A DNA stretch of 64,000 bases. It comes from CTSoil-075 sp042610375 (GTDB lineage: Bacteria; Bacillota; Negativicutes; DSM-13327). Numbering within the stretch: position 1 is the first letter of the stretch; each line of letters begins with the position of its first letter. The notes beneath the pieces are model-generated. The model was not told where the DNA came from and searched no databases. It saw only the letters and a program-made list of their open reading frames with translations. The position numbers and the translations under genes are program-made. Shown piece after piece: positions 53,105 to 60,063 of this stretch. The DNA lies in the NCBI RefSeq assembly GCF_042610375.1, contig NZ_JBGJZL010000003.1:380133-444132 (forward strand), written 5' to 3'.

Positions 53105-53141
53105 AGGCACCAACAGAGTTGCCTCTATTAAGCTCGGAGGC
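53105..53141 (+). promoter_or_regulatory. Two mutually exclusive mini-hairpins masking the ABC exporter ribosome-binding site
   Basis: GCCTC (53121-53125) pairs with GAGGC (53137-53141), covering the GGAGG ribosome-binding site. The same 53120-53124 can instead pair with AGGCA (53105-53109), which would free the site. This resembles a small attenuator; the stems are only 5 bp. Confidence 0.4.
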
Positions 53142-53145
53142 TTAT

Positions 53146-54861
53146 ATGTTTAAATTATATTGGCAAAAATTTATCCTGCCATATTGGCCGTTAGTTCTTG
53201 TTGCATTGGTATGTTTTATTATTTCCAGTGTAGCTGGGCTGTCGGCTCCTTTAATTATAAAGTTTTTGATCGATAATGCTCTCGTGCATGGTGATACGGA
53301 GCATTTACATCTGATTATTATTAGTATTATTGGCTTATATTTGTTGCGCGGAATATTTTCATACATTCATGGGAAGACAATTGCAAAAGCTGGTAATAAG
53401 ATGGTGGCTCAAATGCGCGAAAATATGTTTGAGCGATTGCAAAAGTTAGATTATGGGTATTTTATCAATACTTCGACTGGTGAAATTATTTCTCTTTTCA
53501 CCAATGATTTGGCGCTCATTCAGCAGGCTGTATCCTTGGCAGTTCCTGATTTGTTGGTAGAATCACTCAATTTGTTGGCAATTATTTCGATTATGATTTA
53601 TTTTGATTGGCAATTGTCTTTAGTTACCTTCGCCACATTGCCCTTTATTATACTCGCAATTAGCTTTTTTAATAAAAAAATTGCTAATTTGGGAATGGTT
53701 GTAGAGCATACGTTAGCGACGGTCACATCGATTTTACATCAATCCTTATTATCAATGATGGTCGTACAAAGTTATGTAAGGGAAGATTATGAATGCGCAA
53801 AATTTAATTGCAGTATGCGGCGTGCTGCAAGTGATTTTATTAAAGTTCAACGTTTTAAGGCTTTATTAATTGCTTTAGTCGAATTTTTAGCATCCATTGG
53901 TTTAACTGCAATTATTTGGTATGGCGGGCGACAAGTTATTCACGATAATCTAACGATTGGTGGCATGTTTGCTTTTTTAATTTACATTATTAATATACCA
54001 ACACCCATACGAAGAATTAGCGAAGCCATTTCAAGTATGAAACTAGGAATTGTTGCTTGGCAGAGGATCAATAATCTAAGGCAACAAGTCAATACTGTGA
54101 TTGATGGAACCGATGAAATGAGTCGTGTAAAAGGTAAAGTTGAATTTAGAAATGTAAATTTTGAATATCTTCCAGAGTTAGGAACTTTGCGAGAAATTAA
54201 TATTGTGGCCGAACCTGGTGATATTGTAGCCATTGTTGGTCCGAGTGGTGCTGGGAAATCGTCATTTGCAAATTTACTGCTACGCTTTTATGATCCTATT
54301 TCCGGCCATATTTATATGGATGAAACTGATATTCGAACTTTAAAAATGAGTGCTTTGCGCAAACAAATTGGTTTCATTCAGCAACAACCCATTTTGTTTA
54401 ACTTAAGTATTTTAGAAAATATTCGATATGGACGCCCTACAGCTAGTTTGGCTGAAGTGCAAGAAGCTGCTCGGTTGGCCAATGCTCATGACTTTATTAT
54501 GAAGATCGCTGGCGGCTATGATTACGTAGTGAGTGAATTAGGAAGTAATTTATCTGGGGGACAACGGCAACGTATTGCAATTGCCCGGGCAATTATTATG
54601 AATCCACCAATCTTGTTATTGGATGAACCGACAGCCGCCCTTGATGCGGAAGCTGAACAGCAAGTGATGGAGTCAATACGTAAAGTAAGTAGGCAGCGCA
54701 CTACATTTTTGATTACTCATCGATTATCGACTTTAATGGAACAAGATCAAGTGATCTATCTTGTTAATGGACGCATTATAGAAAGAGGAACACATGGTGA
54801 CCTTATCAAACAAGGTGGGCAATATGCCAAAGCAGTATTTAGTGAACAAATGGAAGTATAA
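53146..54861 (+). CDS. ABC transporter, fused membrane and ATPase domains (MsbA/multidrug type)
   Basis: 571-residue half-transporter exporter. Six membrane helices are in residues 1-300 (first PYWPLVLVALVCFIISSVAG). The ATPase has Walker A VGPSGAGKSSFANLLLRFYD, signature ELGSNLSGGQRQRIAIARAI, Walker B ILLLDEPTAALD and the His loop FLITHRLST. Substrates could be lipids or drugs. ATG 53146 is used (GGAGG upstream). Confidence 0.93.
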   Translation: MFKLYWQKFILPYWPLVLVALVCFIISSVAGLSAPLIIKFLIDNALVHGDTEHLHLIIISIIGLYLLRGIFSYIHGKTIAKAGNKMVAQMRENMFERLQKLDYGYFINTSTGEIISLFTNDLALIQQAVSLAVPDLLVESLNLLAIISIMIYFDWQLSLVTFATLPFIILAISFFNKKIANLGMVVEHTLATVTSILHQSLLSMMVVQSYVREDYECAKFNCSMRRAASDFIKVQRFKALLIALVEFLASIGLTAIIWYGGRQVIHDNLTIGGMFAFLIYIINIPTPIRRISEAISSMKLGIVAWQRINNLRQQVNTVIDGTDEMSRVKGKVEFRNVNFEYLPELGTLREINIVAEPGDIVAIVGPSGAGKSSFANLLLRFYDPISGHIYMDETDIRTLKMSALRKQIGFIQQQPILFNLSILENIRYGRPTASLAEVQEAARLANAHDFIMKIAGGYDYVVSELGSNLSGGQRQRIAIARAIIMNPPILLLDEPTAALDAEAEQQVMESIRKVSRQRTTFLITHRLSTLMEQDQVIYLVNGRIIERGTHGDLIKQGGQYAKAVFSEQMEV

Positions 54862-54863
54862 GC

Positions 54864-54890
54864 TTCGGGTGGTATTGAGTACCACCCGAA
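54864..54890. terminator. Hairpin after the ABC exporter
   Basis: TTCGGGTGGTA (54864-54874) pairs with TACCACCCGAA (54880-54890). A T-run comes only 16 bases later, so it is a moderate candidate. Confidence 0.6.
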
Positions 54891-54919
54891 AGATGGATGG
54901 TCTTATTTTTTTACTTTAG

Positions 54920-54936
54920 TAATAAGAATATTATTA
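54920..54936 (+). promoter_or_regulatory. Possible AT-rich operator upstream of the Fur-family gene
   Basis: TAATAA (54920-54925) and TTATTA (54931-54936) with 5 bases between. Its place 43 bases before a Fur-family gene suggests autoregulation; no match to a specific Zur or Fur box is claimed. Confidence 0.35.
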
Positions 54937-54979
54937 AAGCGTGGGATGAGTTATTATGTAGTAAAGGGAAGTATGAAAT

Positions 54980-55402
54980 ATGATCTATGAGGTAATGACT
55001 AAACTAAAAGAAGAGGGATACCGCATTACGCCGCAGCGCCGCATTATTGTTGAAAAAATTGTGCAGACTGCAGAATTATTGACGGTAGCTGAAATTTGGA
55101 AATTAGTACGCGATGAGTATAATGATATTGGGCTCGATACCATTTATCGAAACATTAATATCTTAACAGAAATTGGTGTGCTCACACCGATCATGGGCAC
55201 AGGTAATGATAGCACTCGCTATGAAGTGACTTACACAAATCATCATCACCATGTTGTTTGTATCAAGTGTGGAAAAGCTGTTTGTATTGATTATTGCCCA
55301 ATTAATCAAGAATTTATTGCTATGTTGCGGATGCAGGGTTATGAATTGATTCGCCATAATGTAGAATTACTAGGTTTATGTACTGAGTGTAAAACTCTGT
55401 GA
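54980..55402 (+). CDS. Fur-family metal regulator (probably Zur)
   Basis: 140 residues. The winged helix has YRITPQRRIIVEKIVQ and YNDIGLDTIYRNINIL. The metal site contains HHHHVVCIKCGKAVCIDYC and a C-terminal C-T-E-C, giving two C-x-x-C zinc sites. The gene is 12 bases before znuC and znuB, so zinc regulation (Zur) is the best inference; PerR or Fur is possible. Confidence 0.9.
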   Translation: MIYEVMTKLKEEGYRITPQRRIIVEKIVQTAELLTVAEIWKLVRDEYNDIGLDTIYRNINILTEIGVLTPIMGTGNDSTRYEVTYTNHHHHVVCIKCGKAVCIDYCPINQEFIAMLRMQGYELIRHNVELLGLCTECKTL

Positions 55403-55414
55403 GGAGAGACGAAA

Positions 55415-56143
55415 ATGTTTGATGTGACTCTATCTGATATTAATTTTGCTTATGATCACAATGTGGTTTTAAAAGATATCTCAATGACCATTACTAAAGG
55501 TGATTTTGTAGCTGTGGTTGGGCCGAATGGCGCAGGAAAAAGTACGATGTTAAAGGTTATGGCTGGGCTTATCAAACCATCATGTGGTCATGTACGTATT
55601 GGAGATAAAGATATTTCCATGGCACGTGTACAAGGATTGATTGGTTATGTTCCTCAAAATTATGGAAAAAATGTACTAGGTTTTCCTGCGACAGTAACTG
55701 AAGTTGTGTCTTTAGGTTTAACCTTAGGTGCTTCGGCTGGACCGAGGCAAAATCACCAAGCTGCAAAGCATATCATTAATCACATGCTTGAGTTGGTTGG
55801 TGCTGATGCGTTGCGTGATCGTCGTATTGGCGAACTCTCAGGTGGGCAACAGCAAAGAGTAATGGTTGCCATGGCTCTTGCTTCAAATCCTGAACTCTTG
55901 TTATTGGATGAACCAACAAGTGGTATTGATTATGAAGCCAGTGCGCGAATCTATGATTTGCTTGGCACGTTAAATAAAAATTTAGGAATTACGGTTGTGA
56001 TGGTATCCCATGATATTGATAAAGCGATCAGTTCTGCTAATAAGGTCGCTTGTATTAATAAAGGATTATGCTTTTATGGTAGTACCAAGGAATTTGATGC
56101 AACTCATGCCCAAGCAAGGCATTTGTGGTACTATACAGGGTGA
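55415..56143 (+). CDS. znuC: Zinc/manganese ABC transporter ATP-binding protein
   Basis: 242 residues. Walker A VGPNGAGKSTMLKVMAG, Q-loop GYVPQNYGKN, signature ELSGGQQQRVMVAMAL, Walker B LLLLDEPTSGID and VMVSHDIDKA are in place. The partner znuB follows after 12 bases. A binding protein (znuA) is not in the window. Confidence 0.93.
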   Translation: MFDVTLSDINFAYDHNVVLKDISMTITKGDFVAVVGPNGAGKSTMLKVMAGLIKPSCGHVRIGDKDISMARVQGLIGYVPQNYGKNVLGFPATVTEVVSLGLTLGASAGPRQNHQAAKHIINHMLELVGADALRDRRIGELSGGQQQRVMVAMALASNPELLLLDEPTSGIDYEASARIYDLLGTLNKNLGITVVMVSHDIDKAISSANKVACINKGLCFYGSTKEFDATHAQARHLWYYTG

Positions 56144-56155
56144 TGAGGTGATAAT

Positions 56156-57010
56156 ATGGAAATTTTTCAATATGATTTTATGCAAAGGGCATTTTTGGCA
56201 GGGATTATAACAGCGATTGTATGTCCTGTTATTGGTAGTTTTGTAGTCGTGCGTCGTCAGTCTCTCATTGGTGATGGTCTAGGACATATTGCTTTTGCTG
56301 GAGTAACAGGTGGCTATATGCTAGGGATATATCCTGTGTTTGGTGCGTTTATTTTGACGATGATCGGTGCGATTGGTATTGAACTTGTTCGGCGAAGACA
56401 TGCGGAATTTGCAGATATGGGATTAGCCATATTCTTTTATTCAGGTATTTCTATGGCAATTATTTTCAGTACTATTACGCGAATGCCGAGTGCAGGGCTG
56501 TTAAGCTTCTTATTTGGCAGTATTATTACAGTTTCAGTAACGGATATTTCCGTTATCGCTGGTTGTGGTGCCGTTGTATTAACTATTGTTTATCTATTAT
56601 TTGATAAACTTATGCTCATTGCTCTTGATGAAGACATTGCAAATGTAGCAGGCATTAATACATCGATGATTAATATGGTGTTTAGTATGCTAACGGCTGC
56701 TGTTGTGGTGGTTGGAATGACAGTGGTGGGGGTTTTATTAGTCAGTGCTCTTATGATTGTACCTGTCGCAACAGCTCATTTATTACGACTTGGTTTTAAG
56801 GCTACTATGGGATGGGCGATTGCTTTTTCCGTATTAGCGGTCACGATTGGTTTGACTTCATCTTTTTATCTAGATATTGCTCCCGGTGGAACGATTGTAA
56901 TGACTGCAGTTCTCCTATATGTCACAATTGTCCTTGGCAGAGAAGGTCTGGGCATAGTAATGAGAGGCAAGCAATCATCTTCTCTTGTCAGGGATCAGAA
57001 AAATAATTAA
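56156..57010 (+). CDS. znuB: Zinc/manganese ABC transporter permease
   Basis: 284-residue ABC-3 family permease with about eight membrane helices. It has FVVVRRQSLIGDGLGHIAFA near the N-terminus and GVLLVSALMIVPVATAHLL, the family signature. It starts at ATG 56156. Its 3' end overlaps the 3' end of the opposite gene by 36 bases. Metal specificity is inferred from the adjacent Fur-family gene. Confidence 0.92.
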   Translation: MEIFQYDFMQRAFLAGIITAIVCPVIGSFVVVRRQSLIGDGLGHIAFAGVTGGYMLGIYPVFGAFILTMIGAIGIELVRRRHAEFADMGLAIFFYSGISMAIIFSTITRMPSAGLLSFLFGSIITVSVTDISVIAGCGAVVLTIVYLLFDKLMLIALDEDIANVAGINTSMINMVFSMLTAAVVVVGMTVVGVLLVSALMIVPVATAHLLRLGFKATMGWAIAFSVLAVTIGLTSSFYLDIAPGGTIVMTAVLLYVTIVLGREGLGIVMRGKQSSSLVRDQKNN

Positions 57011-57907
57011 ATTAGCATATTGACGTATAATGGGTAATATTGCTAATGATGAGAGAATATTAAATAGTGTATGTATGATAGCCACCTGTCCAGCGAAATC
57101 TGCTGTGATATAGGTGGCTGTTGTTGTAAGTAGACTCGTCAGAGGTAAAAAAAATGCAACACCGATGATATTTAATAAAACATGGGAGAGGGCAATACGT
57201 TTAGCGGCTAAGGTGCCTGCTGCACCTACGATGATAGAGGACAAACATGATCCAATATTATTGCCATACACAATATAACTAGCAGTGGTTAAGTCGATCA
57301 TGCCATCGCTCGCTAGCGCCATAAGTACACCGGTTGCTGCACTGCTTGACTGAAAGAGTAAGGTAATGATGATGCCAGCCATGATCCCATACAATGGGTT
57401 TTCTTTTCCGGCGATTAGATAATCATTGAGATTACTCATTTCCGATAAATTACTGAGTGCATCGGATAAAATCGTAATTCCTAAAAAGATACTAAGTAAT
57501 CCTGCTATGGCCATGGCAATCCAACGGATTTTTTTGAGTGTTAAACTGATTCCAAGTGTGATCGCTAATAAGGGAAGAAATAACTCGCTCGGCATGGTGA
57601 TCGTCATTAATTGAACCGTAGAACAGGTGCCGATATTCGCACCCAAAATAATACCAAGTGCTTCATAAAAAGATAAATAATTAGCACTGACCAAACCGAT
57701 GGTGAGCAGTGATACCGCAGTGCTGCTTTGCATCATGGCGGCAGCTAATGTACCTAATAAGACGCCACGCCATGGCTTTTTTGTTAATTGGGTCAGTGCT
57801 TTTTTTAGTTTAGTTAATAATAATTTTTGCAGACCAAAACGCATGAGAGCAATTCCACCCAATAATAACAGGATGCCTGTTGCACTAAGAATAATCATTT
57901 CATACAT
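56975..57907 (-). CDS. Na/Pi cotransporter-family membrane protein (PF02690-like)
   Basis: 310 residues with two repeated halves of membrane helices. Repeats read LGTLAAAMMQSSTAVSLLTI and GIIITLLFQSSSAATGVLMA, the Q-S-S motif typical of Na+/phosphate cotransporters. LGANIGTCSTVQLM and YGNNIGSCLSSIIVG are the matching second motifs. GGAGGTAATAG precedes ATG 57907; the open frame upstream to 58039 crosses a terminator and is not used. The transported ion is inferred. Confidence 0.88.
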   Translation of the reverse strand: MYEMIILSATGILLLLGGIALMRFGLQKLLLTKLKKALTQLTKKPWRGVLLGTLAAAMMQSSTAVSLLTIGLVSANYLSFYEALGIILGANIGTCSTVQLMTITMPSELFLPLLAITLGISLTLKKIRWIAMAIAGLLSIFLGITILSDALSNLSEMSNLNDYLIAGKENPLYGIMAGIIITLLFQSSSAATGVLMALASDGMIDLTTASYIVYGNNIGSCLSSIIVGAAGTLAAKRIALSHVLLNIIGVAFFLPLTSLLTTTATYITADFAGQVAIIHTLFNILSSLAILPIIRQYANLIIFLIPDKRR

Positions 57908-57982
57908 TCTATTACCTCCATCTTTGATTAGGCAGTATAATGTATGATGAAAAAATTCATTATAGTTATATTTATTTTGCAA

Positions 57983-58020
57983 AAAAAACTCTTTGTCTGC
58001 TCTAGACAAAGAGTTTTTTG
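57983..58020. terminator. Bidirectional terminator-like hairpin between divergent genes
   Basis: AAAAAACTCTTTGTCT and its complement AGACAAAGAGTTTTTT flank a 5-base loop. It lies in the 5' leader of the minus-strand transporter, where a terminator is unexpected, so it may be an attenuator. Confidence 0.6.
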
Positions 58021-58058
58021 TTGGAAGCAAGGTCATCATATTTTTGCTTAGAATCGTT

Positions 58059-58089
58059 GAAATAACTTTTGAATGTGAAACATATACAT
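58059..58089 (+). promoter_or_regulatory. Possible sporulation promoter of yyaC
   Basis: GAAATAAC (58059-58066), then CATATACAT (58081-58089), 40 bases before yyaC. It shares the -10 with the spoIIP candidate at 1818. Confidence 0.35.
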
Positions 58090-58128
58090 CAGTGAGTAAA
58101 GTCTGTTTTGCAAAGAGGAGATGAATAG

Positions 58129-58698
58129 ATGGGAGCAGAGATATCTAAAAAACTAATGATTAATGTTCATGATAGTTGTGCACAAAGCAAAATGTATCAT
58201 CACATTATCAATTTGCTTGAACAGCAACAAGAGTTATACAATCGAAAAATTATTTTGTTATGTATTGGCTCGGATCGCTATATTGGTGATGCACTTGGTC
58301 CTCTTGTTGGTTCATACTTAGAAGAACATACAAACTGTCTTATTCATGGTAGTCTTGATCATCCTGTTCATGCTGGTAATTTAATTGAAGTTATTGAGGG
58401 GATTTATCAGCAGAAAGAACGACCGATTGTGATTGCGATTGATGCATGTTTGGGTAATCATAATGAAATTGGAAATATCGAAATATGGGAAGGAGGTTTA
58501 GAAGCTGGTATTGCTGTTGGTACTCGGCTGCCATGTGTAGGTGATATTTCCATCATTGGTGTTGTGAATGGAAGTGGACGCATTGGATATTTGGACTTAC
58601 AAAGTACGCCTTTGTCAATTGTTATGAAACTAAGTCGTTTGATTGGTGGAGCGCTGCGAGATGCGATGAATGTCATACATATTCATCATGTGGTCTAG
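58129..58698 (+). CDS. yyaC: Putative sporulation protein YyaC (GPR-like, DUF1256)
   Basis: 189 residues of the YyaC family, structurally related to the GPR germination protease. The motifs are LLCIGSDRYIGDALGPLVGS, GSLDHPVHAGNLIEVIE and AIDACLGNHNEIGNIEI, plus LPCVGDISIIGVVNGSGRIG. It probably matures spore proteins, but this is unproven. GAGGAGATG precedes the ATG. Confidence 0.92.
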   Translation: MGAEISKKLMINVHDSCAQSKMYHHIINLLEQQQELYNRKIILLCIGSDRYIGDALGPLVGSYLEEHTNCLIHGSLDHPVHAGNLIEVIEGIYQQKERPIVIAIDACLGNHNEIGNIEIWEGGLEAGIAVGTRLPCVGDISIIGVVNGSGRIGYLDLQSTPLSIVMKLSRLIGGALRDAMNVIHIHHVV

Positions 58699-58709
58699 AG
58701 TTAGAGTTT

Positions 58710-58802
58710 TTATGATTCAGGAAATAATTTATCCCATAGCATATAGATGCATATCAGTGCTGATGCAAATAGTATTCCTAAATCGCCAATTGATTTTTCC
58801 AT
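58710..58802 (-). CDS. Small membrane protein (30 residues)
   Basis: The minus-strand frame reads MEKSIGDLGILFASALICIY, then MLWDKLFPES. It is one hydrophobic helix with charged ends. An AAGGATGGTG ribosome-binding site lies 6-7 bases before the ATG. Its function is unknown; it resembles very short Firmicute membrane peptides. Confidence 0.65.
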   Translation of the reverse strand: MEKSIGDLGILFASALICIYMLWDKLFPES

Positions 58803-59038
58803 AAATATCACCATCCTTATGTGATTATATGATATGTTTTGGTGAGGTGCAAGATTAAGTGTTTAGTCTTGACGCAAAATGTACAAACTATATCGATGAA
58901 TTAAAGAAATATCCATATCTCATTTGAGAAGTTTACATCTAAAATAGAATATCTAAAGAAATTTTTACATTTTTAAAAGATATACAAAAATTAACAGGCA
59001 CAACAAAGGCGATTATCCCATACAATGAAGGAAGTGAT
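58803..59038 (+). promoter_or_regulatory. sigK upstream region with sigma-K/sigma-E promoter
   Basis: CATACAAT at 59019-59026 is a near-perfect sigma-E/sigma-K -10; CACA (58999-59002) lies 16 bases upstream and fits a sigma-K -35. GGAAGTG before ATG 59039 is the ribosome-binding site. Nothing else was recognised in the AT-rich remainder. Confidence 0.6.
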
Positions 59039-59512
59039 ATGGCGGGGGTGAATGTTTTGGTATCTCTTCTGGTGGCAGTGGCAGGCTCTATTATGAGTGG
59101 GCTTGCGCTTTTAGTGTCTTATATAACTAATAATACTTTTCCCTTACCTCTTCCTGAAAAAGAAGAACAATTTTATCTGGAGAGGTTGAAAAATGGTGAT
59201 GTAAATGCTAAAAATGTTTTAGTTGAACGGAATCTGCGATTAGTAGCTCATATTGTTAAAAAATTTGATAATACTGGTGAAGACATTGATGATCTTATTT
59301 CGATTGGTACGATTGGACTAATCAAAGCCATCAATACTTTTGATATTGCTAAAAAAATTCGTCTAGCAACCTATGCAGCGAGGTGCATTGAAAATGAAAT
59401 ATTAATGCACCTTCGCAGCACTCGGCGAACTCGTGCTGAAGTGAGTCTATATGATCCGATTGGCGTAGACAAAGAAGGGAATGAGTTTCTATCATTAGTA
59501 TATCTGTATTGA
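59039..59512 (+). CDS. sigK: Pro-sigma-K N-terminal half (interrupted sigK)
   Basis: N-terminal part of the mother-cell sigma factor SigK. The pro-sequence is MAGVNVLVSLLVAVAGSIMS and more hydrophobic residues, ending before NTFPLPLPEKEEQFYLERL, as in pro-sigma-K that SpoIVFB cleaves. Region 2 follows: VERNLRLVAHIVKKFDNTGE, DLISIGTIGLIKAI, RLATYAARCIENEILMHLR. The SigK-typical DPIGVDKEGNE is at residues 139-149. The next eight codons (FLSLVYLY) and a stop come from inserted DNA. Joining at AATGA (59480-59484) to 63132 gives a 239-residue protein. Sigma region 4 is on 63120-63410. Confidence 0.93.
   Translation: MAGVNVLVSLLVAVAGSIMSGLALLVSYITNNTFPLPLPEKEEQFYLERLKNGDVNAKNVLVERNLRLVAHIVKKFDNTGEDIDDLISIGTIGLIKAINTFDIAKKIRLATYAARCIENEILMHLRSTRRTRAEVSLYDPIGVDKEGNEFLSLVYLY
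59480..59484 (+). mobile_element. Left attachment core of the sigK element (AATGA)
   Basis: AATGA at 59480-59484 lies at the codon AAT-GAG where SigK homology stops. The identical AATGA at 63132-63136 lies where homology resumes. The left flank GAAGGG continues with GTTTCT inside the element. Confidence 0.85.
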
Positions 59513-59666
59513 TGGATAGCTATATAAGTTGCCATACTGGGATACGACCGAAAATAAGAAAAAAATATAGCACTATTTAGCATACTCCCATTCATGATTA
59601 CGAATTTTATAGATGCTATTTATTTATAAAAAATTGGACATACTATAAGAAGGAGGCGATGTAATA

Positions 59667-59924
59667 ATGTTTTGGTTCTTATTAATCGGCTTAGTTTCCG
59701 GTTGGCTGGCTGGCATGATTTCTCGTGGTGGAGGATTTGGACTATGGGGGGATCTGGCAACAGGCGTTGTGGGATCTTTTATTGGTGCATATGTATTTAA
59801 CCTTATAGGGCTTTCCGCATATGGTACAATCGGATCGATTATTTCAAGTACTGTAGGAGCCTTGATCCTTTTATGGGTAATACGTATGTTTAACGTAGCG
59901 CCTGCTGCAGCTAAAAAGAAATAA
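59667..59924 (+). CDS. GlsB/YeaQ/YmgE-family small membrane protein
   Basis: 85 residues with three hydrophobic stretches and glycine-rich loops: FWFLLIGLVSGWLAGMISRG, DLATGVVGSFIGAYVFNLIG and GSIISSTVGALILLWVIRMF. The pattern G-x-x-x-G and R-G-x-G-x-G-L are typical of the transglycosylase-associated family, often a stress-linked protein of unknown function. AGGAGGCG precedes ATG 59667. It is cargo of the sigK element. Confidence 0.88.
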   Translation: MFWFLLIGLVSGWLAGMISRGGGFGLWGDLATGVVGSFIGAYVFNLIGLSAYGTIGSIISSTVGALILLWVIRMFNVAPAAAKKK

Positions 59925-59935
59925 ATGTTCCATTT

Positions 59936-59972
59936 AATCGTCTGCCTTTTCTAAAGGTAGACGATTTTTTCG
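59936..59972 (+). terminator. Terminator after the GlsB-like gene
   Basis: AATCGTCTGCCTTT (59936-59949) pairs with AAAGGTAGACGATT (59953-59966, one mismatch), then TTTT. Confidence 0.88.
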
Positions 59973-60063
59973 TAATCTGAAAATATACACTTTCTCGATT
60001 ACAAGTAAGGGCAGCTAAGACTTTGGTCTGTGCTGAGGCTTGACCGAAGTCAAATTTTCTTTA
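59971..60063 (+). repeat. Dispersed hairpin repeat, copy D (inside the sigK element)
   Basis: GTAATC-T-GAAA pairs with TTTC-TC-GATTAC; then AAGTAAGGGCAGCTAAGACT, a second hairpin GACTTTGGTC/GACCGAAGTC, and AAATTTTCTTTA. The right half overlaps the stop and last codons of the recombinase on the minus strand. Confidence 0.8.
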
